A DNA stretch of 64,000 nt from Polytrichum commune (taxonomy: Eukaryota; Streptophyta; Polytrichopsida; Polytrichales; Polytrichaceae), in the NCBI GenBank assembly GCA_950295325.1, contig OX485809.1, forward strand, positions 40,765,081 through 40,829,080, in the 5' to 3' direction. A program made the position numbers and the translations under genes. Position 1 is the first letter of the stretch. The number at the start of each line of letters is the position of its first letter. The notes under the pieces are model-generated. The model saw nothing but the letters and a program-made list of their open reading frames with translations, searched no databases and was not told where the DNA came from. Positions 11,280 through 23,559 of the stretch are shown piece by piece.

Positions 11280-14200
11280 GGAATGGATTACATTAGATTA
11301 AGTAACAAGCAAAGGATGACCTTCTCCAAAGAGCATCAAATTAACGTGCACTGGTTTGATGCTCTTTCGAGAGTAAAGGTGGCATTACCTTTGAGTTTTT
11401 TTAGGCTATTTTGATCTAGTTGGGTAGTTACTTTCATTATTAAGAACTAATTATGTCGGTTTCTAGGACAAAGCTAATGCCAAGTGGCAATAAAGGTTCT
11501 AATATGAACTAAATTAGAATCTAAGCAATGTAAATAGCTACTATAAAGCAACATGAAGAGTTGGTGGGGTCAAAAAAGAAAATGTACTTTCTGAAAAAGT
11601 TCTCTAGAACCCCGCATTGGAAACCTTTTCTACAGTTTTTAAAGTTATTATTTCTTCTTAGTTTCCCATTCATTCATCTTTGCTTTGCAAGCTTTTCCCT
11701 TCTTTTGAGTAATATGATGGGTACTCAATGGGTACCCCGCTAGCATTGCTACTTAATGTTATGACTTACACACGTGAATCACAAGAAGGCGCTCATGCAT
11801 TGCTCATTATACCCTTGCCTCAAAGCACAAGTTCTTCATTCATAGATGATTTATCATCGGCTAAATTATTGATAAGTACAAAGAGGTAATGCAAATTGAC
11901 AGTCTATTTCCAATGTTTACATCATTGATTTATTGGTGTTGATATTTATTAGCATTAAGGGTACAAATTTAGGGTATGTCCATAATAAGCCAACTTCCCT
12001 CCGTACATTTAGGAATTGATAGGTCCCATGACCGTAGGGGCGTCCATTGCCTTGGTGGTAATTGCTACCTTGTTATTACTTTGGTTTGACTTTGTTGGGC
12101 AAAATGTCAAGGTTTCTTTAACCATCGTGTAAATTTGCTATTGTAAATATTCATATGTTTCTTTGTTTTACCATAGATTACATAGTTAGCTAGCAGGGAG
12201 TTTGTAGTTTCATTGTGGCACATACTTTGCAATTAATTTATCAATGCACCACATAATTTGCGGTTAAATCTTGCTGGCACTTGATATTTGCCACTTGTCA
12301 TAACTATATTGGTGTAGAGAGTGTGTATTTAATGTTGTCATTGTATGTATTACAATGAAATATATGTGATATTTGGGGTTTAGTCATTGCATCATCACAT
12401 ATATCATTTGCATATGCGTAAGTGCCATGCTATGATTGCCAAATGTGTGAAACGCAGAAAATTCCATTTTTTTTAACTACACATATATACATGTCATTCA
12501 TAGTCACAGAAAAATAGTGTTGCTTTCATGATGGCCTTTGTAATTATTGACCTTCCTCTAGGCTTGAGGAACCAAATCCATATTACTGCAATTTTTTGTG
12601 TTTCTAAGTCTACATAGGTGAATGTATGAATTCTATACAAACTATAATCATATTATATGTTCATATTTACAATCCATTGACTTGCCACATGGTGGGGACT
12701 TCGTTTCCATGTCATTTCTTTGCCCCTTCTATACTTTGCACCTTCACTGCTTCAAGCCTCCTCATGTCCTTATTGTATATAAATGCATTGTCATATTGTT
12801 AAAAATTTCCACAATCATTCGGATGAAACACTGATTCATGATCACCAAACCTTGATGTTCAACTACCTCCTATACAATCATGTTCAAGTGCACAAGCTAC
12901 TTTATATCTATGTCACAATAACATTGTCTCATTACCAAAACTCCCAAACTGCTTTGCTAATCCCATGATCATACTACCACAAGGAAAAATACATCTAGTT
13001 GCTCCACACCACCTCAAAACTTCAAAAAACAAATAACCAAGAAATCCTAAGTTGTAATCTCAAAACCCTAAATATTACATGTTGAGCTCTGCACATGACA
13101 TCAACTCTACTACAAAAACCAAATTAAGAAAATCTTTGTAACTACCTAATCTTGTTTTCAATGGCGATTGACGTTAAACATTTGATTACCATCCAAGACA
13201 TGAAAACATGTCTTCACACTAGTTAGCTAGAGCATCGATGTAGACTATATGAATATTAGCACACTTGGAAATATTGATAATTTTTAATTTTTAATTTATA
13301 TCATTTAACTTATTTATGCACCTTTCTTGCATGACATTTTTTCCTCTAGCTCCCAATTTCTAGTCTCCATAGGTATGAATAATGAACCAGACCTATGGAG
13401 ACAAACTGCCTTGTAGCATTTTCATTTTCAACACTTTGTGTGCAATCCTATTTATAACCAAAATCATATTTGATTACATATTGGTTTTTGCTTAATATTT
13501 CTTCCTATCACAACTTCAAACATTAGTCGCCTCTATTGTAAAGTGGCTCAGCAAGAGGTACATCATTTTACAACTCTACAATGATGAATAACCCATGCCA
13601 TGATCAAATCCCATGCACTCCATATGAAGGCTTACAAAACCATCATTCCACATAGTTTCCTTACAATTCCTATTAAGTAGCAATTATTTATGCCTCAACA
13701 TGTCACAATTGTTATCAACTCTTGCAGAATATGTGCATACTCCAAATTAGGATGGAAAATTGAACAGCACATATACTTCAAAATGAATTCACTGAAATCA
13801 TTGTCTCTATGAGACTCGTCTCCAGAACCGTCTTCTTCCTTTGTTGACGCCTCAAAGTTGCTTTCTTTTTCGCAATCCTTCTCGAACCTCTATGGCTATG
13901 GATTGTGACCTCCTTCCATTTCTATCCCCTATATTGATGTTCTTCATGAGTTTTTTCCAAAGCTCCCCAACCACCATATTTTGCCTCCTCCAGCTACTTT
14001 CTTGTTGGAGGTTTTTCAAATCTCTTTGCCTATTCCCATCCCCATCACATTAAACTCTAGTCAATCATTGTGGGAAAAACAAAAACTTCAATTCCTCATC
14101 ATTTCCACCCCAACATCCTATCAACATAATCAAATCTTGTCAATGCAAGTCATTTCAACATGTATATTGTTCTCCTCTATCAACCATTTACAAACTTAAG

Positions 14201-14422
14201 TATTGTCTCTTTCTCTCCCAATCTTGTATCGCCTGCCACTCAATGCCCTAGCAGAGGCGGCTCGCTTCGCAATTGTGAATCTTTTTTTCTTTTCCTCTAA
14301 TTCTTCCATCTGAACGAGTGTATTCCAAGACTCCTTAGTGCAAGACGGCCCAAGCTGCACCCTTTCCCACATGTCTAATCAAGGTTCGAACAATATTGCA
14401 CCTCTATTGCATTACCCCAACG
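11280..14422. other. Spacer, no gene recognised
   Basis: The stretch is AT-rich, and its frames are short and unrelated. From about 13800 to 14420 the plus strand is rich in C and T. This composition resumes after the hAT element at 15705, so the hAT landed in an older unit of unknown nature. Confidence 0.5.
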
Positions 14423-14502
14423 ACTGCATCCAGGGCTGTTTTTTCACAAAGTTTTTACCCGTCCACGTCCCAAAACCTCGAATTGAAAGGCAAAAAAAAT
14501 TG

Positions 14503-14627
14503 CAACCCGTCCCAAAACCGGTAATTTCAAAACCAACCCGTCCATGGAAAGGTTGAAGAAAAAACAACCCGTCCCAAAACCGGTAATTTCTAAACCAACC
14601 CGTCCATGAAAAGGTTAAAGGAAAAAA
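14503..14627. repeat. 62-bp subterminal tandem duplication in the hAT element
   Basis: Two units begin CAACCCGTCCCAAAACCGG at 14503 and 14565. Each contains the ACCCGTCC motif twice. Similar single motifs near 15596-15640 give the element repeat-rich ends on both sides, as hAT transposase binding regions usually are. Confidence 0.8.
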
Positions 14628-14820
14628 CAAATCGATAAAGATAACCCGAAAGATGTCGGGATGTGATTGGTGCACTTGCCACTTGGAAACAATAGTATCT
14701 TACTATCTTCGTTCATTTCTGTTTTTTCTATTATAATTACCAATTTGCTAGCCTGCCACTGCCCCATTTTGTCTGTTTGTCCACAAACTAGTTCAGAGAA
14801 ACTAAACTAGACTCAATCAC

Positions 14821-15048
14821 TCAAACTCAACCGGTTCATTTGAAACTAACTCGAATTCAAGAAGTTGGAGAGTGCCGCTGGAACAATCTCCTCCTGCAAT
14901 CTTGAACTTCAACAAGTGTTTTCTCAAACTCAACCGGTTCATTTGAAACTAACTCGAATTCAAGAAGTTGAAGAGTGCCGCTGGAACAATCTTCTCTTGC
15001 AATCTTGAACTTCAACAGGTGTTTTCTCAAACTCAACCGGTTCATTTG
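14821..15048. repeat. 103-bp tandem array, derived from the CARTGATCGGGG MITE
   Basis: Units start at 14821, 14924 and 15027 with TCAAACTCAACCGGTTCATT. That block and the following AACTAACT match the right end of the CARTGATCGGGG hAT-MITE, and CTTGAACTTCAAC matches its interior. About 2.2 units are present, so one hAT element carries an amplified piece of another family. Confidence 0.85.
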
Positions 15049-15059
15049 ACGACTGCAAT

Positions 15060-15450
15060 CAAGTTATCTCTCACTGGTCTCTCAGTTGCTTTAGCTTTCA
15101 GTTGCATATGTTCGATTCATTAGCATCCTAAATCTAGAGAGTCTTATTCCTCTCTTTTGTTGTGGGTTGAGTGCAGATTCGAGGGCTGTGCAGGAAATTT
15201 CTGTCAATTCGAGTTAAACCCTAGCAAATTGTTTGGAGAAACATGTTTGGAGAAACATGAAGGATAGGAGAATTCATCCACTTCTTTGAAGGGTAAGTAG
15301 CTCTTTATTTTTAAACTTTTTAACATGTTTATATATACTAATTCTTATTCAATTACTAAGTTTACCTTCAATTGTAATCTTTGACATTATGTTAAAAAGG
15401 TTCTAAATTTTGTGGTTGATGAATTAATGTATGCAGGTGAATCAAGCACT
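15060..15450 (+). other. Leader/intron-like cargo in the hAT element
   Basis: The region has features of a plant 5' leader: CT-rich stretches, a telo-box-like AAACCCTA near 15219, then GAAGGGTAAGTAG near 15287 (a good 5' splice site) and TATGCAGGTG near 15432 (a good 3' splice site), separated by T-rich sequence. A local duplication of GTTTGGAGAAACAT lies at 15231-15260. No long frame follows. It may be captured host UTR plus intron, or chance. Confidence 0.4.
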
Positions 15451-15712
15451 TCAAGATTGATAGTTTGATTGGGTATTAGTGGTTTGATTGCATTATGCTT
15501 ATATTCACATGTCATATATGACATAACGTAATTGATATTTGTACCATTTTTTTATAAAAAAAATGTTATTTTTTGAACCTGTCCAAAGTGAATTTGACAC
15601 GTCCCAAAACCGGTTCATTTTCTAAGAACCCGTCCACTGGAAATGTTTTTTTTTTATGAACATGTCCCTAGACATGTTAGGGACCTTGTGAAAAAACACC
15701 CCTGACTGCATC

Positions 15713-17467
15713 CATAACGCCTTGTATTTCCCATACTCCAAGAAATTCCTTCTAGAGGTCCTTATGAAACTACCACTTTATTTCTATGTTTTTTTCCTCC
15801 AACCTAAGTGCCAATCAAAACTCCTTGCGTCTAGGTCGTAGGCCCGACGTGGGAGTGCCTCCCAAATTCACCAATTGGGTTGCCAAGAGCGTTGGTCCGC
15901 AGTAGAGGACATTCTTCCACTCTTGCTTTGCCATAATTTGACTTCTTCAAGGACCCAATTTTTGGGGTTTCCCATGGCCACTATTCATTCCTTTTGGAGG
16001 TGAAGTTTTGTTGCTCTTTACACTCGATTTCCTTGTTGTGCCAACTATAAGCTTCATTTTGCAACACTCAATTGTTGGACTCCTCGCCTTACATTGCCTT
16101 CCTTTTTTAAAACCTTCTTAAGGATGCAACACTATTCTTTTTCAGGACCACATATTCCTTGTCCACGTTTCTTGTTTCCAATTTCATGTTCATTGTTTGT
16201 CGTCACCTTAACAAACTTCACATGTTTGGACTGCTCCCTTGCGGCATGTACACCTCCATGTCCTTGCTGCACATTTGTCTTATGTTTCTCCGTCCTCCAC
16301 TCTAGTTTTTCAATGACATTGTTACCTTTCTTTCTGTTGTGATATTGCTCTCAACATTCTATACTCCCACTATTGATTTTCATAATTGAAATGATCGGTA
16401 CCCTCCCTTAAATACATTGGGAAAAAACATAAGGATCGATGTCCTCAGTGCACACCCTCTTGCTTGCCTCCCCTATGGCTAGCCCTCATGATTCGTTTGC
16501 ATTTCATCTTTTGAACACTTTTCATTATAGCCTCCAGAGGAATGTATATTGGTGTACTTGACAAAGGTTGTTTGCCACCATCATGTCCAATAGGCTCATG
16601 AAAAGGTTTTGAGATGTATCCACAAGTGACTCATGCATCTTGCTAATGTTTGCAGGTCCCATTTGGCAAAGATGCACAAAGTTTTTATCTTCTCCAACTC
16701 TAGTTAACCCAATGCCACACTTTCTAACTCCGTGTTTGTTCCACGAGGCTCCTTCTAGACATTAGGTTTGGGTACAACCTCTTCGACTAGGTTGAACATC
16801 ACATTTTCAAATTTTGGCATGTAGCATGCTGCCTACACAATCCTCAACTCGTCCAATGTTCCTATGAGGAGCCACTCATGTCACGGTTGCAACTCAAGCC
16901 TATGGATATCACCTAACCAATCTTCAGGTGTTGGCATGCTTGAAGTCGGACTCCTTTGTCCATGGCCACAAAGTTATAAGGTTAGCCAACTCCGACCTCA
17001 CGCCTTCTCCTGTCAATGATTCTCACTTTCAAGCTCCTCTCCACACTACTCTTAGACGTGTTGTCTACCTTCATGCAATTCCTACCTTCTAGTGGTTTAG
17101 CAAACAACTAGCCATGGAGTCATCTGACATGGACAATCATGTCCCCCAAAGATGCCTCCACATGTACGCTCCATATTGATTGACGCTCTTGATGTATGGA
17201 TGAGGTTATCAACCTCCTCCAATGTTCACTTTGCTAACCTAACTATATCAACTTTCCTAGTGTAGATCTATTTGACTATGTTGATTTAAAGTGACATTTA
17301 CACGTGGCTAGAGAATATGCCTATTATGATAACATGTGATCCTACTCCCCATCCTCATTAAGTACGTTACTGGTTATTTTTATCGTTGGCTTTGTGTTCT
17401 AGTCATTCACTTCACCACGTCCATTACTCAAATGTGAGATATATGTATTGCGATATACTACAACATT
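15713..17467. other. Spacer, no gene recognised
   Basis: Pyrimidine-rich plus strand continuing the composition seen before 14431. Minus-strand translations are broken by stops roughly every 20-40 codons. I recognise no domain; an old, heavily mutated TE reading on the minus strand is possible. Confidence 0.45.
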
Positions 17468-17469
17468 TA

Positions 17470-17668
17470 TGGTATTTAACATCACTTACTATTTGGAGTA
17501 ACATTGTGCTACAATGTTTTACTATAAAGATCATTTTTTACCAACAAAGACCAAACATTTATTTGGACATTATATAACTTTAACAATCTATACCTGATGA
17601 AAAACTACATTAACAATTAAATGTTATAGCAATGTGTAATTCCAAACGATAAGTGACACTAAATACCA
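17470..17668. mobile_element. TA-flanked MITE (mariner/Stowaway-like), copy 1
   Basis: A 199-bp imperfect foldback with ends TGGTATTTAACATCACTTA and, inward from the right, TGGTATTTAGTGTCACTTA. It is flanked by TA on both sides. The next internal blocks (TATTTGGAGTAACA and its counterpart) also pair. An element of the same length and sequence type is at 54239-54437. It is non-coding. Confidence 0.72.
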
Positions 17669-17721
17669 TATACTATGTAGTCAATAAGCATATTTATGTA
17701 CGTTTGTATTACATTGTCTAA

Positions 17722-18234
17722 GGGGCGGTTTACACTATGGACCAAGAGCCATGACCGTGAAATTCTAAAATCTGTGATTGGAGAGTAAAGTGCTATTGGT
17801 CCCATATGGCTTTACACTACCTTGAAAAAAGGAGAATGACCATTAACTTTGAGGTCCCCAAAAACTACTAAAATCTGCCATTTGGATAATGTGCCATGGT
17901 CCAATGAGTTTTCCGTTGAGGCGAGGCAAAATGCTCGACTCAACGGAAATCAAGGGAGCCGTAAGGCTGAAAATCAGCCATTGGCCGAATTATTTTTTTT
18001 AATATTTTTTTTCCCGAATTTTTTTGACGTTACTGTAGATCGTTGGGATAGAAATTAAAAAAATCAGCCCAAAGTTGTCCTGGTCCAAATCCACTTTACA
18101 ATACAAGAGTGACCAAGCCACTCAAAAATCCATTTTTGATTTTTCATGGTCACGGCTCTTGGCCAAGAGCTGTGACCGTGAAAATGATTTAATTTTCTTG
18201 GTCATGGCTCTTGGTCCATAGTGTAAACCGCCCC
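17722..18234. mobile_element. PIF/Harbinger (Tourist-like) MITE, TSD TAA
   Basis: Long terminal inverted repeats start GGGGCGGTTTACACTATGG and continue into ACCAAGAGCCATGACC. TAA flanks both ends (17719-17721 and 18235-18237), the TWA target of PIF/Harbinger elements. A subterminal near-palindrome, GGTCACGGCTCTTGG and its partner, lies near 18147-18177. The 513-bp element has no transposase. Confidence 0.92.
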
Positions 18235-18542
18235 TAATTAAGATGACATTGTTCATTATTTGAATAACCACCTGTTTTGGTGGATTGCTTACTAGTAATA
18301 CCCATAGTTTTGGCCAATCTGCCTATAACCACATATAACTTTCTCTCACTATTAATACACACAGGAAGTTAATTGATTTGCTTATATTTTGAATTTTTGA
18401 TCAAATAGTTACCTTTCTCTATCCTCTCATTGACCGTATCTTATATATTCTTACTACACTAAATATCCCAATTAATGAGGGTGAAGATGATATTAAATTT
18501 CTTCATTACTATGAAATAATGCCACCAAAAGATCTAGGAAGT

Positions 18543-18705
18543 ATTGTTCACCTTGGTACTTGACATTATTCAATTAAAGTACATGCACTTGGCATGAAAG
18601 TATCGACACTTGGCATTGTTCATCCTGGCACTTGGCACTATTCTTTTAAAGCACCGGCACCTTGCATAAAAGCATCGACACTTGGCACTATTCTCTAAAG
18701 TACTG
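18543..18705. repeat. 72-bp tandem repeat, about 2.2 units
   Basis: Units begin ATTGTTCACCTTGG (18543) and ATTGTTCATCCTGG (18615). Each contains RTCGACACTTGGCA and TTAAAG(C/T)AC blocks. Confidence 0.75.
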
Positions 18706-19029
18706 TTGTAGTTTCATGTCGTGACTTTCTGAAGTGTTGCACTTGTATGATTTTGCAATGGTATGTATAGATCATGCATTTTTGTTGATATGTTGTTTTG
18801 TGCCACTTTCCAATGTGTAGACTTTTAGATTATCATTATCTAATTTTAAAGAATATAGACTACCAAAAATATTATAAACATTGGCAATGTAACTAATGGT
18901 AAGGTGGAATACAATAGGTCATTTTAAAGGATGAAGTAATTACAAGTAGCTTTTAAGTCGTGTTGTGGATGTAAATAGCCCTCACCCAAATAACCCTTAT
19001 CTACACACATCGCACAAAAATCATACAGA

Positions 19030-19330
19030 GTGACCTATCTAAGAACCCAATTCAAAAATGCGGCCGATCAATTGGCCTATGACCAAAAATTAACATCTAC
19101 TCTCTTTGTTTATGATGTATTGCCTAGAGATGTTGTCCATGGTTATGATTCTTTTCAAAGATTGTGCTTAAGGAAGGTAAATGGGTCATTCATCTGCGTA
19201 GCCAATCACTTCTAGTGGCCCCACCACCACCTCCTTCTCCACCTCCAATCACACAATATCCCATCCAATGTCAAGTTGGTAGTGGTTTAGGTTCGTCTTC
19301 ATTTCTACTCATAGATTGTCGTCGTTAAGT
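19030..19330 (+). pseudogene. Unrecognised leader frame and proline-rich linker
   Basis: A 61-codon frame (QLAYDQKLTSTLFVYDVLP, DSFQRLCLRKVNGSF) is followed in another frame by VAPPPPPSPPPITQYP and a Ser/Gly stretch. The composition is protein-like and the strand matches the downstream domains, so this may be the N-terminus of the SET-containing protein. No family is recognised. Confidence 0.4.
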
Positions 19331-19529
19331 ACCCCCGCTAAGAAGGCCCACAAGATTGATAAAATTGAGTGTTGGCAAGTCTATATTAATTAGTATAAAA
19401 CTAGACGTTCAAGTACCACCACATGTTGATAGGTTGTATAACTCAATCATGCCCAAATATTGGGGAGCTTTGGCCTCACTCCCTTGAACTTCACATTCAT
19501 ATATTGGATCCACATGTACTCAGTCGAGT

Positions 19530-19980
19530 ATGCCACTAATTCTAGCATGGGTTATGGTCTATTTTTGGAAGAAGATTTGGCTATTAACAATGGTTCATTT
19601 GTGGAATTTTTTCCATATTTTGGACCATTGTATAGTTTTAAAGATTGGCATAAATTGTTGGAATACGTATCATCTATGAGACCATTTGGCTTGGATCACA
19701 ATGTAATGCCCCATGTGAGAGAGGATGACCTTTGGATGAAATCCTTTATTGTGATGGTGATCCTGATGTTTATGGTAATGTTGCCGGTTACATTGATTCA
19801 AGTTTAGGCACTTTAATATCCCTAATGTTGAATGGGAAGAACGACACAATGGGCATTGTAGGTTACATCGTTCCATTGGTAATTTTGTTATGACTAGCGC
19901 GTCAAGGGCAATTCACCAAGGGGAAGAATTATGGGTCAAATATGTTTGTGGGTTTCAAGAAGTACGTAGAGATTGAGTTA
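19530..19980 (+). pseudogene. SET-like domain, divergent and frameshifted
   Basis: GYGLFLEEDLAINNGSFVEF fits the start of a SET domain. After two frameshifts come DPDVYGNVAGYIDSSLG, then IPNVEWEER, and finally ASRAIHQGEELWVKY, matching the GN..R-F-I-N-H-S, P-N and E-L...Y landmarks in order. SET domains transfer methyl groups to lysines. Here the His-Ser-Cys core reads Asp-Ser-Ser, as in a divergent subgroup or a dead copy. A likely intron follows (19985-20157), joining it to the transposase. Confidence 0.6.
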
Positions 19981-19984
19981 AACT

Positions 19985-20157
19985 TGTCATGTTTTAGCAT
20001 ATTTGTAATTTACTCAATCTTTTCATTTTATGATATTTTTGTTGCTAATATTTTGCAAGTTGATATGTCATAGCATATACATGTACTCATAATTTCCACT
20101 ATTTGGGGGCCTCTCCATGTGCAAAAATGGCATACATTAATTTTTCAATTTTTTGCA
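19985..20157 (+). other. Probable intron between SET-like and transposase parts
   Basis: The stretch is T-rich and closed in all frames. It ends TTTTTCAATTTTTTGCAG directly before the transposase frame resumes with GETLPFKEV. The 3' splice site is convincing; the 5' site near 19965-19985 is not resolved. Confidence 0.45.
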
Positions 20158-20780
20158 GGTGAAACTCTACCATTTAAAGAGGTGCAATCACATGAGGTTG
20201 ATATGTCAAAGCCAACCATGATTAATGTGCCTATATGTAGGATCTTCATAAGCATATTTTCTCCCTCACTCTCAATCCCTCATGAAAACTTTGGAGAAGA
20301 GGAAGACACATCTCAATCAATACCTACACCCAACACGGAAGAGTTTGGATTGTTAGTGGCTAGCCAAGGTGAAGTAGTAGATGAACTTATATTGAAAGCC
20401 ATTTTGAAGGTGGACAATATCCCATTACATGAGGGCTTCAATAAATCTAGATTGGAAGTAATCATGAAATTGCTTAAAATTCAAGTAGACCATGGTATTA
20501 GCAACAATGCAATTACCAAAATGAAACAACTACTTATAGAAGATTGTGTGCCCGCCCATCTAGAGACTTGTTTGCCTAAACTAGGGAGGAGGCTAGAAAC
20601 ATACTCAAGTCAATTGGTTTGGATTACACCAATATTGATGTTTGTCCATGTGATGAAACATTAAACTGTGGTTCAAAATCAAAAACCTATACATGTGCAT
20701 TGTGTGGTGTGTGCAGGTACATGATGGATACTAAAGGCAAATGTGTACCAAGAAAAGTTAGTCCACACACCCTTCAAGAC
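20158..20780 (+). pseudogene. CACTA transposase, N-terminal region
   Basis: The frame reads NIPLHEGFNKSRLEVIMKLL, KIQVDHGISNNAITKMKQLL, then after a frameshift LPKTWEEARNILKSIGLDY, TNIDVCPCDETLNCG and CALCGVCRYM. This order (P-L-h-x-G..SRL, HGIS, the EAR..L..GL.Y block, then paired cysteines) is the N-terminal signature of tnp2-type CACTA transposases. The cysteine pairs form the usual zinc-binding segment. Confidence 0.8.
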
Positions 20781-20929
20781 ACATAACATTGTTCAGATCC
20801 ATAACAGTGTTATGCAGGACCAAAAATATTTCATTGAATATTCCCATATTCATAATGAATGTAAGGAATATTTTTGTGGAATAATGTCGGTCCTGCATAA
20901 CATTGTTATGGATTTGAATAATGTTATGT
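20781..20929. mobile_element. 149-bp foldback MITE inside the CACTA transposase
   Basis: The two halves are near-perfect inverted copies starting ACATAACATTGTTCAGATCC, followed by CATAACAGTGTTATGCAGGA, and folding back through ATATTC-rich sequence at the centre. It sits between the transposase cysteine segment and the FPLIPR block. A confident TSD was not found. Isolated CATGTTATGG motifs just downstream (about 20965-20985) suggest older related sequence. Confidence 0.8.
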
Positions 20930-20994
20930 ATTGATGTGATTTACTTGCATGATTATAAATGTTATGTTTTTAGGCATCATGTTATGGAATATAT

Positions 20995-21625
20995 GTGTAT
21001 AAAAAACTGCATGTATGTTTATTGCAAAAAAAACTTTTTTTTCTCCCATTGATACCTCGCATGCAAGCCTATTTGATTTGTCCGGCACTATCAACCTTAA
21101 TGAGGTGGCATAAGCATCATAGGAATGATGATGGCATATTCAAGGCTCCTTATGATGGTAAGGCATGGGGAATGTTTTTAAGAATTATGAAGTTTCTAAA
21201 AGATGGACGCTAGACATGTGTGTTTAGGAATGAGCATGGATGGAGTTAATCTATCTGGCCAACAACATACCAATCATACAATTGGGCCCATTGTCTTAGT
21301 TAATCCCAAATTACCTCTGGACTTAACCACAAAAGTTGAACATATCGCACTATCATCAATAGTACCAGGTATTCAATATGATATTCAATATGATATTCAA
21401 TATGATATTCAATATATATTCCTTGATGAAATTCTATAAATTACAAATTACAAAATTTAAATTTAAAAGTTGGCATACATGACTTTAGTTTGGGTTAATG
21501 TATATGATTTTTTTTCTTTTAAACAAGTTTGAAGTGCGGGCCCTCAACAAGTGAAAATATGGACACTTACATGAAACCAATGATGGATGAACTTAAACAA
21601 ATATGAAATGGAGTTTGAACATTTG
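20995..21625 (+). pseudogene. CACTA transposase, core region (tnp2-like)
   Basis: KKLFFLPLIPRMQAYL, STLMRWHKHHRNDDGIFKAP, GKAWGMFL and, after a frameshift, VCLGMSMDGVNL match the core: the PLIPR block, the MRWH segment, and the (L)G..DG motif thought to hold a catalytic Asp. GPIVLVNPKLPLDL and IVPG follow. MDTYMKPMMDELKQI resumes near 21560 after a short non-coding gap. The glutamates and aspartates of a full DDE triad cannot be assigned. Confidence 0.78.
21368..21415. repeat. 12-bp tandem repeat (ATTCAATATGAT)x4
   Basis: About four head-to-tail units at the C-terminal side of the IVPG block. The period is a multiple of three, so it expanded without breaking the transposase frame (repeated Ile-Gln-Tyr-Asp). 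Confidence 0.9.
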
Positions 21626-22399
21626 ATGCAGTTTCAAAAACCCAATTTTAATCAAGGGGTTAGTGATATGGATTGTGCATGATTACCCGGGTATTTAATA
21701 TTGATTCCCATGACATACAAATGATTGATATTGTAATGAGCTATATAATATGACCCAAACTCACGCAATATGGAATTGGAAGAAAGTGAGGACCATGTAA
21801 GGTATTGACTACAAACTAAGGGCTAGTGTGCATGTACGACATGTGATGAGGGTCAATAAGGTTATTATCCATATCTTCTTAAGTACTTAGATGTGAATCA
21901 TGAATATCAAAATACAAATAGATTTTTTTGGTAATAAAAGGAAACTCCAAAGCCCATATAATGCAAGTGGGACCAACTAGATGGAGCAAGTGAAGAAGGT
22001 GGAAGATGGAAGATGGATTGCTACTACCAGTTGATGTAGGTGTGAAGAAGTTGTATGTGTTGTACAAGCTACCTTATTGGAAGGTAATATCACAATTCCT
22101 CACTAATTTATCTTGTTTTCTAAATTTGGGGTTTTATTCTCATAAATTAATGTTCACAACTACATTCAAGCTCAAGAAATTCCAGAATCTGGAGCTTTAA
22201 CTTAAGGAAACCAAAGCAAGATTTGGAAGCGTGCCATTCATTTGATGCGATGCATACTGAAATAAATGTGTGTGATTCTATATTGAGAACCATGGCAAAC
22301 ATAGACAATAACTGAGGGGAAAAAAACAAGTTGGACTTGGAAAACTGATGGGAGATGGAGGATTTGGGATGACAAAAAGAACTATGGCAAATAAAATAT

Positions 22400-22985
22400 A
22401 GAAGAAATGGCGAAAACGCCTTGGATATGGCCAAAACAAGAATGGGCAAAGGTGAGAAAGAGGTATGAAACCCTACACATGCTACGGTTCCTCGTTCAAG
22501 AAAAATTTGTAGATACAAAAATTCATGGGTTGAATACCCATGACTATCATAATCTACTGTTACGTATATTGCCCATGGCAATAAGGGGGATACTACATGA
22601 GGGAATAAGAAATACAATTTACAAGGTAGGTAAGATTTTCAAATGGATTGGTCAAACACATATTGTAGTATCAAAGTTGTAGGCCATGAAATGCAAGGGA
22701 AAGAAGGCTTTATGTGACGTGGAAATGTCCTCCATAGGTATTTGATCCACTTGGTGAACAAGTTTGAGATATGTGGACTTGTGCAATTACGGTGGCTATA
22801 TTGCTTAGAACACCACATAAAAGTATTGGAAAATTACGTGCAAAAAATGAACCATCCAAAGGGTTCAATGGCGGAAGGGGAAGCAGGTTTATATGTAAAT
22901 GACTATTTGAATAGGTCTAGACATGTGCCTAGACATTTGTGGAGCACTAAAGAGCAAAAAGAGTATAAAACAATATAATTAGGAA
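22400..22985 (+). pseudogene. CACTA transposase, DUF4218-like part
   Basis: IHGLNTHDYHNLLLRILPMA followed by IRGIL is the conserved (K/L)xHD.H.L...LLP.A.RG.L block. Downstream, NHPKGSMAEGEAGLYVNDYL corresponds to the P.GSMAEGY..EE...F segment. These blocks are normally found C-terminal to tnp2 in plant CACTA proteins. The frame shifts between about 22680 and 22740. Confidence 0.75.
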
Positions 22986-23559
22986 AACAATTTGAAAGAA
23001 TTGGGATGGGCAATATAATGTACGAGCAAGCACACTTATATAGTATTGCATAAATGCATTTTTGGAAGGCTTTACATGGTGTTGAAAGTGCAAAAAGGGA
23101 GGAAGAGCGTGAACAATGGGTAGGTGGACATCCAAGTGAATTGTCTTGTTCAATAGAATTGAACACCTTGCTAAACTTTAAGGATTGGTTTAGGGGGTTT
23201 GGACAAGCAATGACATTTGACACTCACATCTTAGCCCCAAATGTGTTAGAAATAGAAAGAGGTTCTTTTTGACACGCATGTGTGTAAACCAACTGTTGGA
23301 TAGGGAATTTGCTCTATAGAACTATGTGGGTGGATCTGAAGAGGTTATCAACATCTGACTTTGGAATGGCAACAATATTTTGGAAGACTAGTCAATCACA
23401 TTGCAATGATCTAAACCCATGATAAAGTGCACTATAGTACTTTGGCAAAGTTGAGAAATTTGTATTAATAAACTATAATGCAACTCAAACAAATATTGTT
23501 TTTTAAAGGTAGATGGTATCATACACATGTAGGGGATGTAGATGTAGCAACACAATTAG

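Larger units (their letters stand above)
14431..15704. mobile_element. 1.27-kb non-autonomous hAT element with UTR-like cargo
   Basis: The ends are inverted: CAGGGCTGTTTTTTCACAA at the left and CAGGGGTGTTTTTTCACAA read inward from the right, 18 of 19 identical. CAGGG is the classic start of plant hAT elements. An identical 8-bp TSD, ACTGCATC, flanks it (14423-14430 and 15705-15712). Both ends carry subterminal ACCCGTCC and AAACCGGT motifs. The interior holds two tandem arrays and a non-repetitive segment that looks like a transcribed leader. No transposase is present. Confidence 0.93.

Noticed and set aside
17722-18234. A microRNA precursor from the long perfect arms
   Set aside because: TSD TAA and related elements at 38845 and 50017 identify a MITE. 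A MITE-derived small-RNA hairpin remains possible but cannot be judged from sequence.
22147-22617. 156-codon minus-strand frame
   Set aside because: It is antisense to the CACTA DUF4218-like segment, which has clear family blocks on the plus strand.
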